The notes beneath the pieces were generated by a model that saw nothing but the letters and a program-made list of their open reading frames with translations, did no database searches and was not told the origin of the DNA. Positions 40,339-48,471 of a stretch of 64,000 nt of DNA are shown here, one piece after another. Source of the stretch: Paracidovorax avenae ATCC 19860 (GTDB taxonomy: Bacteria > Pseudomonadota > Gammaproteobacteria > Burkholderiales > Burkholderiaceae_C). Position 1 is the stretch's first letter, and each line of letters begins with the position of its first letter. The stretch spans positions 2,170,001 to 2,234,000 of the forward strand of contig NC_015138.1 of the NCBI RefSeq assembly GCF_000176855.2, written 5' to 3'. The position numbers and the translations under genes are program-made.

Positions 40339-41313
40339 TCAGTCCGCGGTGATGTTCCGCTCGCGGATGATGCGGGCCCATTTCTCGTTTTCCGCGGCGA
40401 TGAACTTGGCCAGTTCCTCGCGGCTGCCAGGGGCGGCGGTCTGGCCGTGTTTCAGCAGGTTGTCGCGCACGTCGGGCGCATTCAGCACCTTCACGAGTTC
40501 GGTGTTCCAGCGGTCCAGCAGCGCCTTGGGCGTCTTGCCGGGCGCCACGAAGGCGTACCAGTTGGTGGCGTTGAAGCCGGGGTACGTCTCGGCGACGGTG
40601 GGCACGTTGGGCAGGTAGGCCGGGCGGGTCAGGCCGGTGGTCGCCAGCGCGACCAGCTTGCCCGATTCCAGGTGGGGCAGGGCCGTGGGCGGTGCCGCGT
40701 AGAACGAGGTCACGCGGTCGCCCAGCACGTCCTGCAGGGCCGGCGCGCCGCCCTTGTAGGGCACGTGCACGGTGTTGATCTTCGCGATGTCGTTGAGCAG
40801 TTCACCGGCCAGGTGGGAGGCCGATCCCGGGCCGGTGGATGCGAAATCCAGCTTGCCCGGCTCGCGCTTGGCGCGGGCCACGAATTCGCCCAGGGTCTTG
40901 ATGCCGGTGCTGGCAGGCACGACCAGCACGTTGGGGAAGGTCACGCCCATGGTGATGGGGGCGAGGTCCTTGAGCGGGTCGTAGCCGACCTTCATGAAGT
41001 GGGGCGAGATGCTCAGCGGCCCGATGGAGCCGAACAGCAGCATGGATCCGTCGGTAGGGCCCTTGGCGACCTGGGCATGGGCGAGGTTGCCGCCAGCGCC
41101 CGGCTTGTTGTCCACGACCACGGTCTGGCCGATGTTCTCGCCGAGCTTCTTGGCGATCACGCGCGCGGCGATGTCGGCGGAGCCGCCAGCCGCGAAGCCG
41201 ACCACCAGCGTCACTGGTTTCTTCGGGGGGAAATCCTGGGCGCCTGCGGTGGTGGCGATGAGGGAAAGTCCGGCGGCCAATGCGGCGGCCACGGTCATGG
41301 TGCGTCTTTGCAT
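40339..41313 (-). CDS. Second Bug-family (TctC) periplasmic receptor
   Basis: A 324-residue Bug-family receptor. Signal peptide about 1-25 (ATTAGAQ). Family motifs VTLVVGFAAGGSADIAAR and VVVDNKPGAGGNLAHAQV are intact, as is LDFASTGPGSASHLAGELL. It has no own TctAB pair in this direction, so it probably uses TctAB encoded at 35074-37032 or another pair elsewhere, as is usual in this family's expansions in Comamonadaceae. It is divergent from a LysR regulator, with a 22-bp palindrome in between, which suggests LysR control. Confidence 0.9.
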   Translation of the reverse strand: MQRRTMTVAAALAAGLSLIATTAGAQDFPPKKPVTLVVGFAAGGSADIAARVIAKKLGENIGQTVVVDNKPGAGGNLAHAQVAKGPTDGSMLLFGSIGPLSISPHFMKVGYDPLKDLAPITMGVTFPNVLVVPASTGIKTLGEFVARAKREPGKLDFASTGPGSASHLAGELLNDIAKINTVHVPYKGGAPALQDVLGDRVTSFYAAPPTALPHLESGKLVALATTGLTRPAYLPNVPTVAETYPGFNATNWYAFVAPGKTPKALLDRWNTELVKVLNAPDVRDNLLKHGQTAAPGSREELAKFIAAENEKWARIIRERNITAD

Positions 41314-41383
41314 GTTGTCTCCTGGATATCTGTCTGTAGCCGCTCAACTCGGCAAGACCGCCATGCTAGGGAGTCGGTAATAT

Positions 41384-41405
41384 TCTGTGAATTGCAATTT
41401 ACAGA
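41384..41405. promoter_or_regulatory. Palindromic LysR-type operator candidate
   Basis: A 22-bp inverted repeat, half-sites TCTGTGAATTG and CAATTTACAGA, is perfect except for one pair (41389 and 41400). It contains the T-N11-A-like ATT/AAT core typical of LysR-type recognition boxes. It lies 71 bases upstream of the Bug receptor start (41313) and 12 bases before the ATG of the LysR gene (41417), in the divergent intergenic region. Regulator binding is inference. Confidence 0.65.
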
Positions 41406-41416
41406 GTGACTGTTGC

Positions 41417-42316
41417 ATGCGACGCATCAAATTCGACATGGGCGAGCTGATGGCCTTCGTGGTCACGGCCGAAAAACAGAGCTTCCGGCTGGCGGCCGAT
41501 GCGCTGTTCGTATCGCCTTCCGCGCTCAGTCGGCGGGTGGAGCGGCTGGAGGCGGCCGTGGGCGCCCAGTTGCTGGCTCGCACCACGCGGCACGTCGAGC
41601 TGACCGCCGTGGGCCACGACTTCCTGCGCGAGGCCCAGGCCGCATTGGCAGGCCTGGACGACGCGGTGCAGCGCGTGGGCGACCAGTTGCAGCGCCGCCG
41701 GGGGCGGGTCGCGATCGCCTGCATACCGTCCGTCGCGTCGAACCTGTTGCCCCCGGTCCTGCGGGAGTTCGCGGCCGGCGAGCCGGAGGTCCAGGTGCAT
41801 CTGGTGGAAGACAGCGCCCAGCAGGTGCTGGACGCCGTGCTGCGGGGCGACGTGGATTTCGGCCTGGGGTTCATGGGCAGCCAGGAGCCCGCGCTGCGCT
41901 TCGACGCCTTGATGCGCGAACGCTATGTGCTGGCCATGCCGAGAAGCCACCCGTGGGCGGCGCGCGAGGCGATCGGCTGGCCGGAACTGGCGGGGCAGCG
42001 CCTGGTGTCGGTGTCGCAGCAGAGCGGCAACCGCCTGCTGCTGGACCAGGCCGTGGCCGACCTGCCGGAAAAGCCCGTGGCCTGGCACGAATGCAACCAC
42101 CTGGCCGGCACGCTGTCGCTGGTGGAGGCCGGGATGGGGCTCGCGGCCATTCCGCAACTGGCGCTGCGGCCAACCCATCCAGAACTCTGCGGCGTGCCGC
42201 TCACCGACCCCCCGGTCTGGCGAACGCTGGGCTTGCTGCAGCGGCGGGACCGCGTGCTGGGGCCCATGGCGGAGGGGTTGCGGAGAAGGCTGGTGCAGGC
42301 GTACCGCGTAGCGTGA
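41417..42316 (+). CDS. LysR-family transcriptional regulator
   Basis: A 299-residue LysR-type regulator. The winged-helix HTH covers about residues 6-64 (MAFVVTAEKQSFRLAADALFV and SPSALSRRVERLEAAVGAQL). A co-inducer-binding domain follows, with the two alpha/beta lobes linked near 160 and 265. I chose the ATG at 41417 because the GTG at 41387 would place the palindromic operator inside the coding sequence. It is divergent from a Bug receptor gene and probably controls it, and perhaps the ModA-like gene next to it. Effector unknown. Confidence 0.88.
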   Translation: MRRIKFDMGELMAFVVTAEKQSFRLAADALFVSPSALSRRVERLEAAVGAQLLARTTRHVELTAVGHDFLREAQAALAGLDDAVQRVGDQLQRRRGRVAIACIPSVASNLLPPVLREFAAGEPEVQVHLVEDSAQQVLDAVLRGDVDFGLGFMGSQEPALRFDALMRERYVLAMPRSHPWAAREAIGWPELAGQRLVSVSQQSGNRLLLDQAVADLPEKPVAWHECNHLAGTLSLVEAGMGLAAIPQLALRPTHPELCGVPLTDPPVWRTLGLLQRRDRVLGPMAEGLRRRLVQAYRVA

Positions 42317-42354
42317 ACTGCGACCCCGGACACAGGTAAGAGGCCTGCACAACG

Positions 42355-42387
42355 AAAAAAGCCCAAGTAGCGGACTACTTGGGCTTT
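42355..42387 (-). terminator. Terminator of tRNA-Ser (can also act in the other direction)
   Basis: On the minus strand a 10-bp perfect stem (arms 42361-42370 and 42375-42384, four-base loop) is followed by TTTTTT (complement of 42355-42360). On the plus strand the same stem, ending 68 bases after the LysR stop, has only three Ts, so it is a weaker terminator for that gene. Confidence 0.88.
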
Positions 42388-42392
42388 GCATC

Positions 42393-42482
<90 letters not shown>

Positions 42483-42602
42483 GGAAGCCCGCAAGTATAG
42501 CAGCGATTCCGGGGCCTCCCGGCGAGCCGTAGCAGGAATTTTTCATACGGCCTGCCGCATTGCCGGGATCCACGCGTGCGACCCGCGGCCAGCGATCCGC
42601 GC

Positions 42603-43517
42603 TCAGGGCCGCTGCGCGCCCTGCACCATCTTCATCGCGGAGGTGATGAGGGTGGAGACCTCGGTCATGTTGCTCGGCACGACCAGGGTGGTGGTCGCAT
42701 CTGCGGCCACGCGGCTGTAAGCATCCACGGCGCGCTCGGCCACCTTGAGCTGCACGGCCTGCTCGCCGCCGGGCTGGCGGATGGCGGCGGCCACGCGCTC
42801 GATGGCCTGGGCGGTGGCCTCGGCCACGGCGGTGATGGAGGCGGCCTCGCCCTGAGCGTTGTTGATCTGCGCCTGCTTCTCGCCCTCGGAGCGGGCGATG
42901 AAGGCCTCGCGCTCGCCGGTGGCGATGTTGATCTGCTCCTGGCGGCGGCCTTCCGATGCGGCGATAAGGGCGCGCTTCTCGCGTTCGGCGGTGATCTGCT
43001 GCTGCATGGCGCGCAGGATTTCGTTGGGCGGGGTCAGGTCCTTGATCTCGTAGCGCAGCACCTTCACGCCCCAGTTGAGGGCGGCCTCGTCGATGGCGGC
43101 CACGACCTGGGCGTTGATCATGTCGCGTTCCTCGAAGGTCTTGTCGAGTTCCAGCTTGCCGATCACGCTGCGCAGCGAGGTCTGCGCGAGCTGCGTGACG
43201 GCCATGATGTAGTTGCTCGATCCGTAGCTCGCGCGCATCGGGTCGGTGACCTGGAAGTAGAGGATGCCGTCCACCTGCAGCTGGGTGTTGTCGCGCGTGA
43301 TGCAGACCTGGCTGGGGACGTCCAGCGGGATTTCCTTGAGGCTGTGCTTGTAGGCGACGCGATCGACGAAGGGCACCAGGAAGTTGAGGCCGGGCGTGAG
43401 CGTGCCGGCGTACTTGCCCAGCCGCTCCTTGACCCAGGCGTTCTGCTGGGGCACGACCTTGATGGAGCGTGCGACGAAGATGCCGGCGATGACGAAGAGG
43501 ATGAGGGCGATTTCCAT
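42603..43517 (-). CDS. SPFH/stomatin-like membrane protein (YbbK/QmcA type)
   Basis: A 304-residue SPFH-domain protein. An N-terminal membrane anchor (about 2-18) precedes the SPFH core with QQNAWVKERLGKYAGTLTPG and FVDRVAYKHSLKEIPLDVPS, followed by a coiled-coil helix rich in Ala, Glu and Gln (about 190-260). It belongs to the paraslipin/QmcA group found with NfeD proteins, which form membrane scaffolds. The ATG at 43517 follows AAGGAC. NfeD is the gene upstream on the same strand, 137 bases away. Function in membrane quality control is family knowledge, not visible here. Confidence 0.92.
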   Translation of the reverse strand: MEIALILFVIAGIFVARSIKVVPQQNAWVKERLGKYAGTLTPGLNFLVPFVDRVAYKHSLKEIPLDVPSQVCITRDNTQLQVDGILYFQVTDPMRASYGSSNYIMAVTQLAQTSLRSVIGKLELDKTFEERDMINAQVVAAIDEAALNWGVKVLRYEIKDLTPPNEILRAMQQQITAEREKRALIAASEGRRQEQINIATGEREAFIARSEGEKQAQINNAQGEAASITAVAEATAQAIERVAAAIRQPGGEQAVQLKVAERAVDAYSRVAADATTTLVVPSNMTEVSTLITSAMKMVQGAQRP

Positions 43518-43654
43518 GGAGTCCTTTGCTGCCCGGGAGACGGGTGTGGAAGAGGGTTGAAGGAACCCTGCGCCGGAGCGCAGGCGGAGGGAAAACCACA
43601 GGAGCGGCAAGGCGGCCGCGTGGCGGGGCTCGGGCGACCGCGCCGCGCGCCGCT

Positions 43655-44095
43655 TCAGGCCGCGTCCACCACCAGCCGGTTCCCGACCACCTCCGCCACG
43701 CGGTAGGTGCCGGGCAGGGCGGTGGCCACGCCGACCGGGCCGCTGCGCAGCACCACGGTCCACTGCGCGCCGCGGTAGCGCACCTGGGCCGTGCCGTCAG
43801 GGTTCCAGGCGGGCACCTGCACGGTTTCGCCGACATCGAGGTTCACGTCGCGGTTGCTCGCGGCGGGCTGCACGGCGGCCATGCGGCGGCGGCGCAGCTG
43901 GTGGCAGGCGATGACGCCCCCCGCGCCCACGCAGGCGGCTGCCACGAGCTGCGCGGTGATCGGAAGGCCGGCATGGGCCGCCAGTGCGCCGGCCACGAGG
44001 CCGACAGCCAGCATGAGCAGGTAGAAGGTGCCCGTCACGAGTTCGGCGGCGACCATCGCGCCGGCCATCAGCCACCAGAGGGTGGAATGCTGCAT
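43655..44095 (-). CDS. NfeD-family membrane protein (short form)
   Basis: A 146-residue protein with two or three membrane helices (about 5-85) and a C-terminal OB-fold (VNLDVGETVQVPAWNPDG and WTVVLRSG). It lacks a ClpP-like protease domain, so it is the short NfeD1b form, which is normally paired with a stomatin/paraslipin gene, as here. The ATG at 44095 has GAGGAGG before it; a TTG-initiated longer frame is rejected. It is divergent from a large decarboxylase gene (154 bases between). Confidence 0.88.
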   Translation of the reverse strand: MQHSTLWWLMAGAMVAAELVTGTFYLLMLAVGLVAGALAAHAGLPITAQLVAAACVGAGGVIACHQLRRRRMAAVQPAASNRDVNLDVGETVQVPAWNPDGTAQVRYRGAQWTVVLRSGPVGVATALPGTYRVAEVVGNRLVVDAA

Positions 44096-44249
44096 CACGG
44101 GTGTCCTCCTCGCATGTCCGTGCCCGGCGGGGCCGGTGCTTTCCCGTCCATTCTGGGTCAAATGCCGATGTCTTCAAAGGGATGACATCGTTATTCCTTA
44201 CACTTCGCGCCTATTTCGTTTTTTGGGCCCGCTTGCTCGGAGGCTGTGC

Positions 44250-46631
44250 ATGAAATTCCGCTTTCCCATCGTCATCATCGACGAGGACTACCGTTCCGAG
44301 AACACATCGGGCCTGGGTATCCGGGCCCTGGCGCAGGCGATCGAGTCCGAGGGGTTCGAGGTGCTGGGCGTGACGAGCTATGGCGACCTGTCGCAGTTCG
44401 CGCAGCAGCAGAGCCGGGCGAGCGCCTTCATCCTGTCGATCGACGACGAGGAGTTCACGCTGGGCTCGGGGCTGGACCCGATCGTGCTGAGCCTGCGCAA
44501 CTTCATCACCCAGGTGCGCCGCAAGAACGCCGACGTGCCGATCTACGTGCACGGCGAGACCAAGACCGCGCGCCACCTGCCCAACGACATCCTGCGCGAG
44601 CTGCACGGCTTCATCCACATGTTCGAGGACACGCCGGAGTTCGTGGCCAAGCACATCATCCGCGAGGCCAAGAGCTACCTCGAGAGCGTGCAGCCGCCGT
44701 TCTTCAAGGCGCTGCTGGACTATGCGGAAGACGGCTCCTATTCGTGGCACTGCCCGGGCCACTCCGGCGGCGTCGCCTTCCTCAAGAGCCCCGTGGGCCA
44801 GATGTTCCACCAGTTCTTCGGCGAGAACATGCTGCGCGCGGACGTGTGCAACGCCGTGGAGGAACTGGGCCAGCTGCTGGACCACAACGGGGCCATCGGT
44901 GAATCCGAGCGCAACGCGGCGCGCATCTTCAACGCCGACCACTGCTTCTTCGTGACCAACGGCACGAGCACCTCGAACAAGATGGTGTGGCACCACACGG
45001 TGGCGCCGGGCGACGTGGTGGTGGTGGACCGCAACTGCCACAAGTCGATCCTGCACTCGATCATCATGACCGGGGCGATCCCCGTGTTCCTGAAGCCCAC
45101 GCGCAACCACTTCGGCATCATCGGTCCGATCCCGCAGGCCGAGTTCGAGAAGGATGCGATCCAGGCGAAGATCCGCGCCAATCCGTTGCTCAAGGGCGTG
45201 GACCCGGCGACGGTGAAGCCGCGCGTGATGACGATCACGCAGTCCACTTACGACGGCGTGCTCTACAACACCGAGACCATCAAGTCGATGATGGACGGCT
45301 ACGTGGACAACCTGCATTTCGACGAAGCCTGGCTGCCGCACGCGGCCTTCCATCCGTTCTACGGCAGCTACCACGCCATGGGCAAGAAGCGCGCGCGCCC
45401 GAAGCATTCGGTGGTGTATGCCACGCAGTCCATCCACAAGCTGCTGGCCGGCATCAGCCAGGCCAGCCACGTGCTGGTGCAGGATTCGCAGACCGTGAAG
45501 CTGGACCGCCCGCTCTTCAACGAGGCGTACCTGATGCACACCTCGACCAGCCCGCAGTACAGCATCATCGCCAGCTGCGACGTGGCGGCCGCCATGATGG
45601 AGCCGCCCGGCGGCACCGCCCTCGTGGAAGAGAGCCTGCTCGAAGCCCTGGACTTCCGCCGCGCCATGCGCAAGGTGGAAGAGGAGTTCGGCAAGGACGA
45701 CTGGTGGTTCAAGGTCTGGGGCCCCGAGAAGATGGCCGACGAGGGCGTGGGCCGCGCCGAGGACTGGATCATCCGCAGCGATGGCAAGGGCCGGAAGAAC
45801 GGCAGCAAGTGGCATGGCTTCGGCCAGCTGGCCGATGGCTTCAACATGCTGGATCCGATCAAGTCCACCATCGTCACGCCCGGCCTGAACCTGGACGGCA
45901 AGTTCGACAAGACCGGCATTCCTGCGTCCATCGTGACCAAGTACCTGGCCGAGCACGGCGTGGTGGTGGAGAAGACGGGGCTCTACAGCTTCTTCATCAT
46001 GTTCACCATCGGCATCACCAAGGGCCGCTGGAACACGCTGCTGGCCGCGCTGCAGCAGTTCAAGGACGACTACGAGAAGAACCAGCCGATGTGGCGGATC
46101 CTTCCGGAGTTCTGCCAGCAGCACAAGCGCTATGAGCGCATGGGCCTGAAGGACCTGTGCCAGCACGTGCATGCGCTCTACGCCAAGTACGACATCGCGC
46201 GGCTGACGACAGAGATGTACCTGTCGGACCTGACGCCGGCGATGAAGCCCAGCGACGCCTATGCCCACATCGCGCACCGCAAGACCGAGCGCGTGGAAAT
46301 CGACCACCTGGAAGGCCGCATCACCACCAGCCTGATCACGCCGTACCCGCCGGGCATCCCGCTGCTGATCCCGGGCGAGGTCTTCAACAAGAAGATCGTG
46401 GACTACCTCAAGTTCGCGCGGGAGTTCGCCAAGCTGTGCCCGGGCTTCGAGACCGACATCCACGGCCTGGTGGAGATCGAGGACGACAACGGCCACGTGC
46501 GCTACTACGCCGATTGCGTGACGCGGGTGGAGCAGCCCAAGCCCGGCCGCCGCGGTGGCCGCAAGGATGCACCCCAAGCGGAGGACATCGTGCAGGTGGG
46601 CAGCGACGGACCGTTCGGCCGGAAGATCTGA
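44250..46631 (+). CDS. PLP-dependent arginine/lysine/ornithine decarboxylase (fold III)
   Basis: A 793-residue decarboxylase of the Orn/Lys/Arg major domain family. An N-terminal response-regulator-like wing domain (about 1-125) is followed by the PLP domain with TNGTSTSNKMVWHH, DEAWLPHAAFHPFY and the PLP lysine K397 in QSIHKLLAG, and the C-terminal domain with TPYPPGIPLLIPGE. The family includes inducible acid-resistance AdiA, CadA and SpeF and biosynthetic forms. Which amino acid is used cannot be fixed; arginine is common for betaproteobacterial homologues. No antiporter gene is adjacent. GGAGG lies seven bases before the ATG. The C-terminal about 35 residues are a variable basic tail. A terminator follows. 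Confidence 0.9.
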   Translation: MKFRFPIVIIDEDYRSENTSGLGIRALAQAIESEGFEVLGVTSYGDLSQFAQQQSRASAFILSIDDEEFTLGSGLDPIVLSLRNFITQVRRKNADVPIYVHGETKTARHLPNDILRELHGFIHMFEDTPEFVAKHIIREAKSYLESVQPPFFKALLDYAEDGSYSWHCPGHSGGVAFLKSPVGQMFHQFFGENMLRADVCNAVEELGQLLDHNGAIGESERNAARIFNADHCFFVTNGTSTSNKMVWHHTVAPGDVVVVDRNCHKSILHSIIMTGAIPVFLKPTRNHFGIIGPIPQAEFEKDAIQAKIRANPLLKGVDPATVKPRVMTITQSTYDGVLYNTETIKSMMDGYVDNLHFDEAWLPHAAFHPFYGSYHAMGKKRARPKHSVVYATQSIHKLLAGISQASHVLVQDSQTVKLDRPLFNEAYLMHTSTSPQYSIIASCDVAAAMMEPPGGTALVEESLLEALDFRRAMRKVEEEFGKDDWWFKVWGPEKMADEGVGRAEDWIIRSDGKGRKNGSKWHGFGQLADGFNMLDPIKSTIVTPGLNLDGKFDKTGIPASIVTKYLAEHGVVVEKTGLYSFFIMFTIGITKGRWNTLLAALQQFKDDYEKNQPMWRILPEFCQQHKRYERMGLKDLCQHVHALYAKYDIARLTTEMYLSDLTPAMKPSDAYAHIAHRKTERVEIDHLEGRITTSLITPYPPGIPLLIPGEVFNKKIVDYLKFAREFAKLCPGFETDIHGLVEIEDDNGHVRYYADCVTRVEQPKPGRRGGRKDAPQAEDIVQVGSDGPFGRKI

Positions 46632-46661
46632 CCGCCGCGAGGCAGGTCGCTTCGGCCCTGG

Positions 46662-46698
46662 AAGCCCGGCGGCGCGCAAGCGCCTCCGGGCTTTTTTT
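46662..46698 (+). terminator. Intrinsic terminator after the decarboxylase gene
   Basis: AAGCCCGG (46662-46669) pairs with CCGGGCTT (46686-46693), extended by GGCG/CGCC above one mismatch; the run of Ts ends at 46698. It lies 31 bases after the stop codon. Confidence 0.92.
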
Positions 46699-46807
46699 GC
46701 ATGGAGCGGACGTGGCGCTGAATCCAGGCGGCGCCGTGGCCCGTATGAGTGTGCAGCCGCGCGAATCTTCGGGCGGCCTTCCACCCAACGATCCAACGGA
46801 GACCTCC

Positions 46808-47368
46808 ATGACCTTTCGCCTGAATGCCCGCCTCGCAGCCGCCAGCCTCACGCTCGCCCTGTCCGCAGCCGCCATGCCTGCCATCGCCCAGGTGACCGTC
46901 GGTGGCGCGCCGATGTTCCCCACCAAGGACATCATCGACAACGCGGTGAACTCGAAGGATCACACCACGCTGGTCGCTGCCGTGAAGGCTGCGGGCCTGG
47001 TCGATACGCTCAAGGGACCGGGCCCGTTCACGGTGTTCGCGCCCACCAACGCGGCTTTCGCCGCGCTGCCGGCGGGCACGGTCGATACCCTGCTGAAGCC
47101 GGAGAACAAGGCCACGCTGACCAAGGTGCTGACCTACCACGTGGTGCCGGGCAAGGTCGATGCGGCCGCGCTGTCCAAGATGATCGCCGACGGCAAGGGC
47201 TCGGCCAGCCTGAAGACCGTGGCCGGCGGCACGCTGACGGCCAGGGCCAGCGGCTCGTCGATCGCGCTGACGGATGAAAAGGGCGGCATGTCCAACGTGA
47301 CCATCGCCGACGTGTACCAGTCCAACGGCGTGATCCACGTCGTGGACAAGGTGCTGCTGCCCAAGTAA
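46808..47368 (+). CDS. Secreted fasciclin-domain protein
   Basis: A 186-residue exported protein. The signal peptide spans about 1-27 (AAMPAIAQ). One complete FAS1 domain follows, with GPFTVFAPTNAAFAALPAG (first conserved box) and VLTYHVVPGKVDA (the YH motif), ending in IHVVDKVLLPK. FAS1 domains act in adhesion or matrix contact; in bacteria the role is usually unknown. GGAGAC precedes the ATG at 46808. Divided from fabI by a strong bidirectional terminator. Confidence 0.92.
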   Translation: MTFRLNARLAAASLTLALSAAAMPAIAQVTVGGAPMFPTKDIIDNAVNSKDHTTLVAAVKAAGLVDTLKGPGPFTVFAPTNAAFAALPAGTVDTLLKPENKATLTKVLTYHVVPGKVDAAALSKMIADGKGSASLKTVAGGTLTARASGSSIALTDEKGGMSNVTIADVYQSNGVIHVVDKVLLPK

Positions 47369-47434
47369 CAGCAGGCCCGCATGCCGCGAGGCGCGTCTGC
47401 ATCGCCCGACGGAGCAGGACGGGCCTGGATGCGC

Positions 47435-47476
47435 AAAAGCCGCAAGGGCCTCTCCACGAAGGACCTTGCGGCTTTT
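47435..47476. terminator. Bidirectional terminator between converging genes
   Basis: A perfect 13-bp stem, AAAAGCCGCAAGG (47435-47447) and CCTTGCGGCTTTT (47464-47476), has a run of As on its left arm and Ts on its right arm. It can end transcription of both the fasciclin gene (plus) and fabI (minus), 52 bases before the fabI stop. Confidence 0.85.
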
Positions 47477-47527
47477 CTTGCAGGGGCACCGGCGCGGCCC
47501 TGCCGGCTTGCCGATGCGGCCCGGCGG

Positions 47528-48325
47528 TCAGGCCAGGTTGGCGCTGTCGCGGCTGATGCCGCCGGTCTGGCTGAAGCCGCCGTCCACGTACATGATTTCC
47601 GCCGTCACGCCGCTGGCGAGGTCCGACAGCAGGAAGGCCGCGGCGTTGCCCACGTCCTCGATGGTCACGTTGCGGCGCAGGGGCGAGGCGTCGGCCACGG
47701 TGCCCAGCAGCTTGCCGAAGTCCTTGATGCCGCTGGCGGCCAGGGTCTTGATGGGACCGGCGCTGATGCCGTTGGCGCGCATGCCCTTCGGGCCCAGCGA
47801 TTCGGCCAGGTAGCGCACGCTGGCTTCCAGGCTGGCCTTGGCCAGGCCCATGGTGTTGTAGTTGGGCACGGTGCGCAGGGCGCCCAGGTAGCTCAGGGTG
47901 AGCACGGCAGCCTTGTCGTTCAGGTAGGGCAGGGCGGCCTTGGCCATGGCGGGGAAGCTGTAGGCGCTGATGTCGTGCGCGATGCGGAAGGATTCGCGCG
48001 ACAGGCCTTCGAGGAAGTCGCCGGCGATGGCTTCGCGCGGCGCGAAGCCGATGCTGTGCACGAAGCCGTCGAACTTCGGCCAGGTGGCCGACAGGTCGGC
48101 GAACATGCGCTCGATCTGCTCGTCGCTCGCCACGTCGCAGTCGAAGACCAGCCTGGAGTCGAACTCGGCCGCGAAGTCGGTGATGCGGTCCTTGAAGCGT
48201 TCGCCCACGTAGCTGAAGGCCAGCTCGGCGCCCTGCGCGTGGCAGGCCTTGGCGATGCCGTAGGCGATGGAACGGTTGGACAGCACGCCGGTGATGAGCA
48301 GCTTCTTGCCGGTCAGGAAACCCAT
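47528..48325 (-). CDS. fabI: Enoyl-[acyl-carrier-protein] reductase (NADH)
   Basis: A 265-residue short-chain dehydrogenase of the FabI class, performing the last reduction of fatty-acid elongation. The start [20 protein letters not shown] contains the dinucleotide-binding turn. The FabI-type catalytic set is Y146, Y156 and K163 (YNTMGLAK, Y-x6-K). G93, one of the residues altered in triclosan-resistant E. coli, is unchanged. The ATG at 48325 has GGAGAA before it. It is divergent from yejA with 146 bases between and ends near a bidirectional terminator. Confidence 0.95.
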   Translation of the reverse strand: MGFLTGKKLLITGVLSNRSIAYGIAKACHAQGAELAFSYVGERFKDRITDFAAEFDSRLVFDCDVASDEQIERMFADLSATWPKFDGFVHSIGFAPREAIAGDFLEGLSRESFRIAHDISAYSFPAMAKAALPYLNDKAAVLTLSYLGALRTVPNYNTMGLAKASLEASVRYLAESLGPKGMRANGISAGPIKTLAASGIKDFGKLLGTVADASPLRRNVTIEDVGNAAAFLLSDLASGVTAEIMYVDGGFSQTGGISRDSANLA

Positions 48326-48471
48326 TGTTGTTCTCCAGTGAATGCGGTAGGGGTGGAATGCCGGAGGGGCGCGGCGCGGCCCGTGGCGGAAAGATGCGGC
48401 GGCCGGGCACCCGGCCGGGGAAAATCCCCGGCAGGCGTGGACGGCCCGCCACCGTAGTGCAGAATTGTCGC

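Noticed and set aside
41387..41416. GTG start giving the LysR protein ten more residues.
   Set aside because: It would start inside the palindromic site and adds residues absent from the usual LysR N-terminus.
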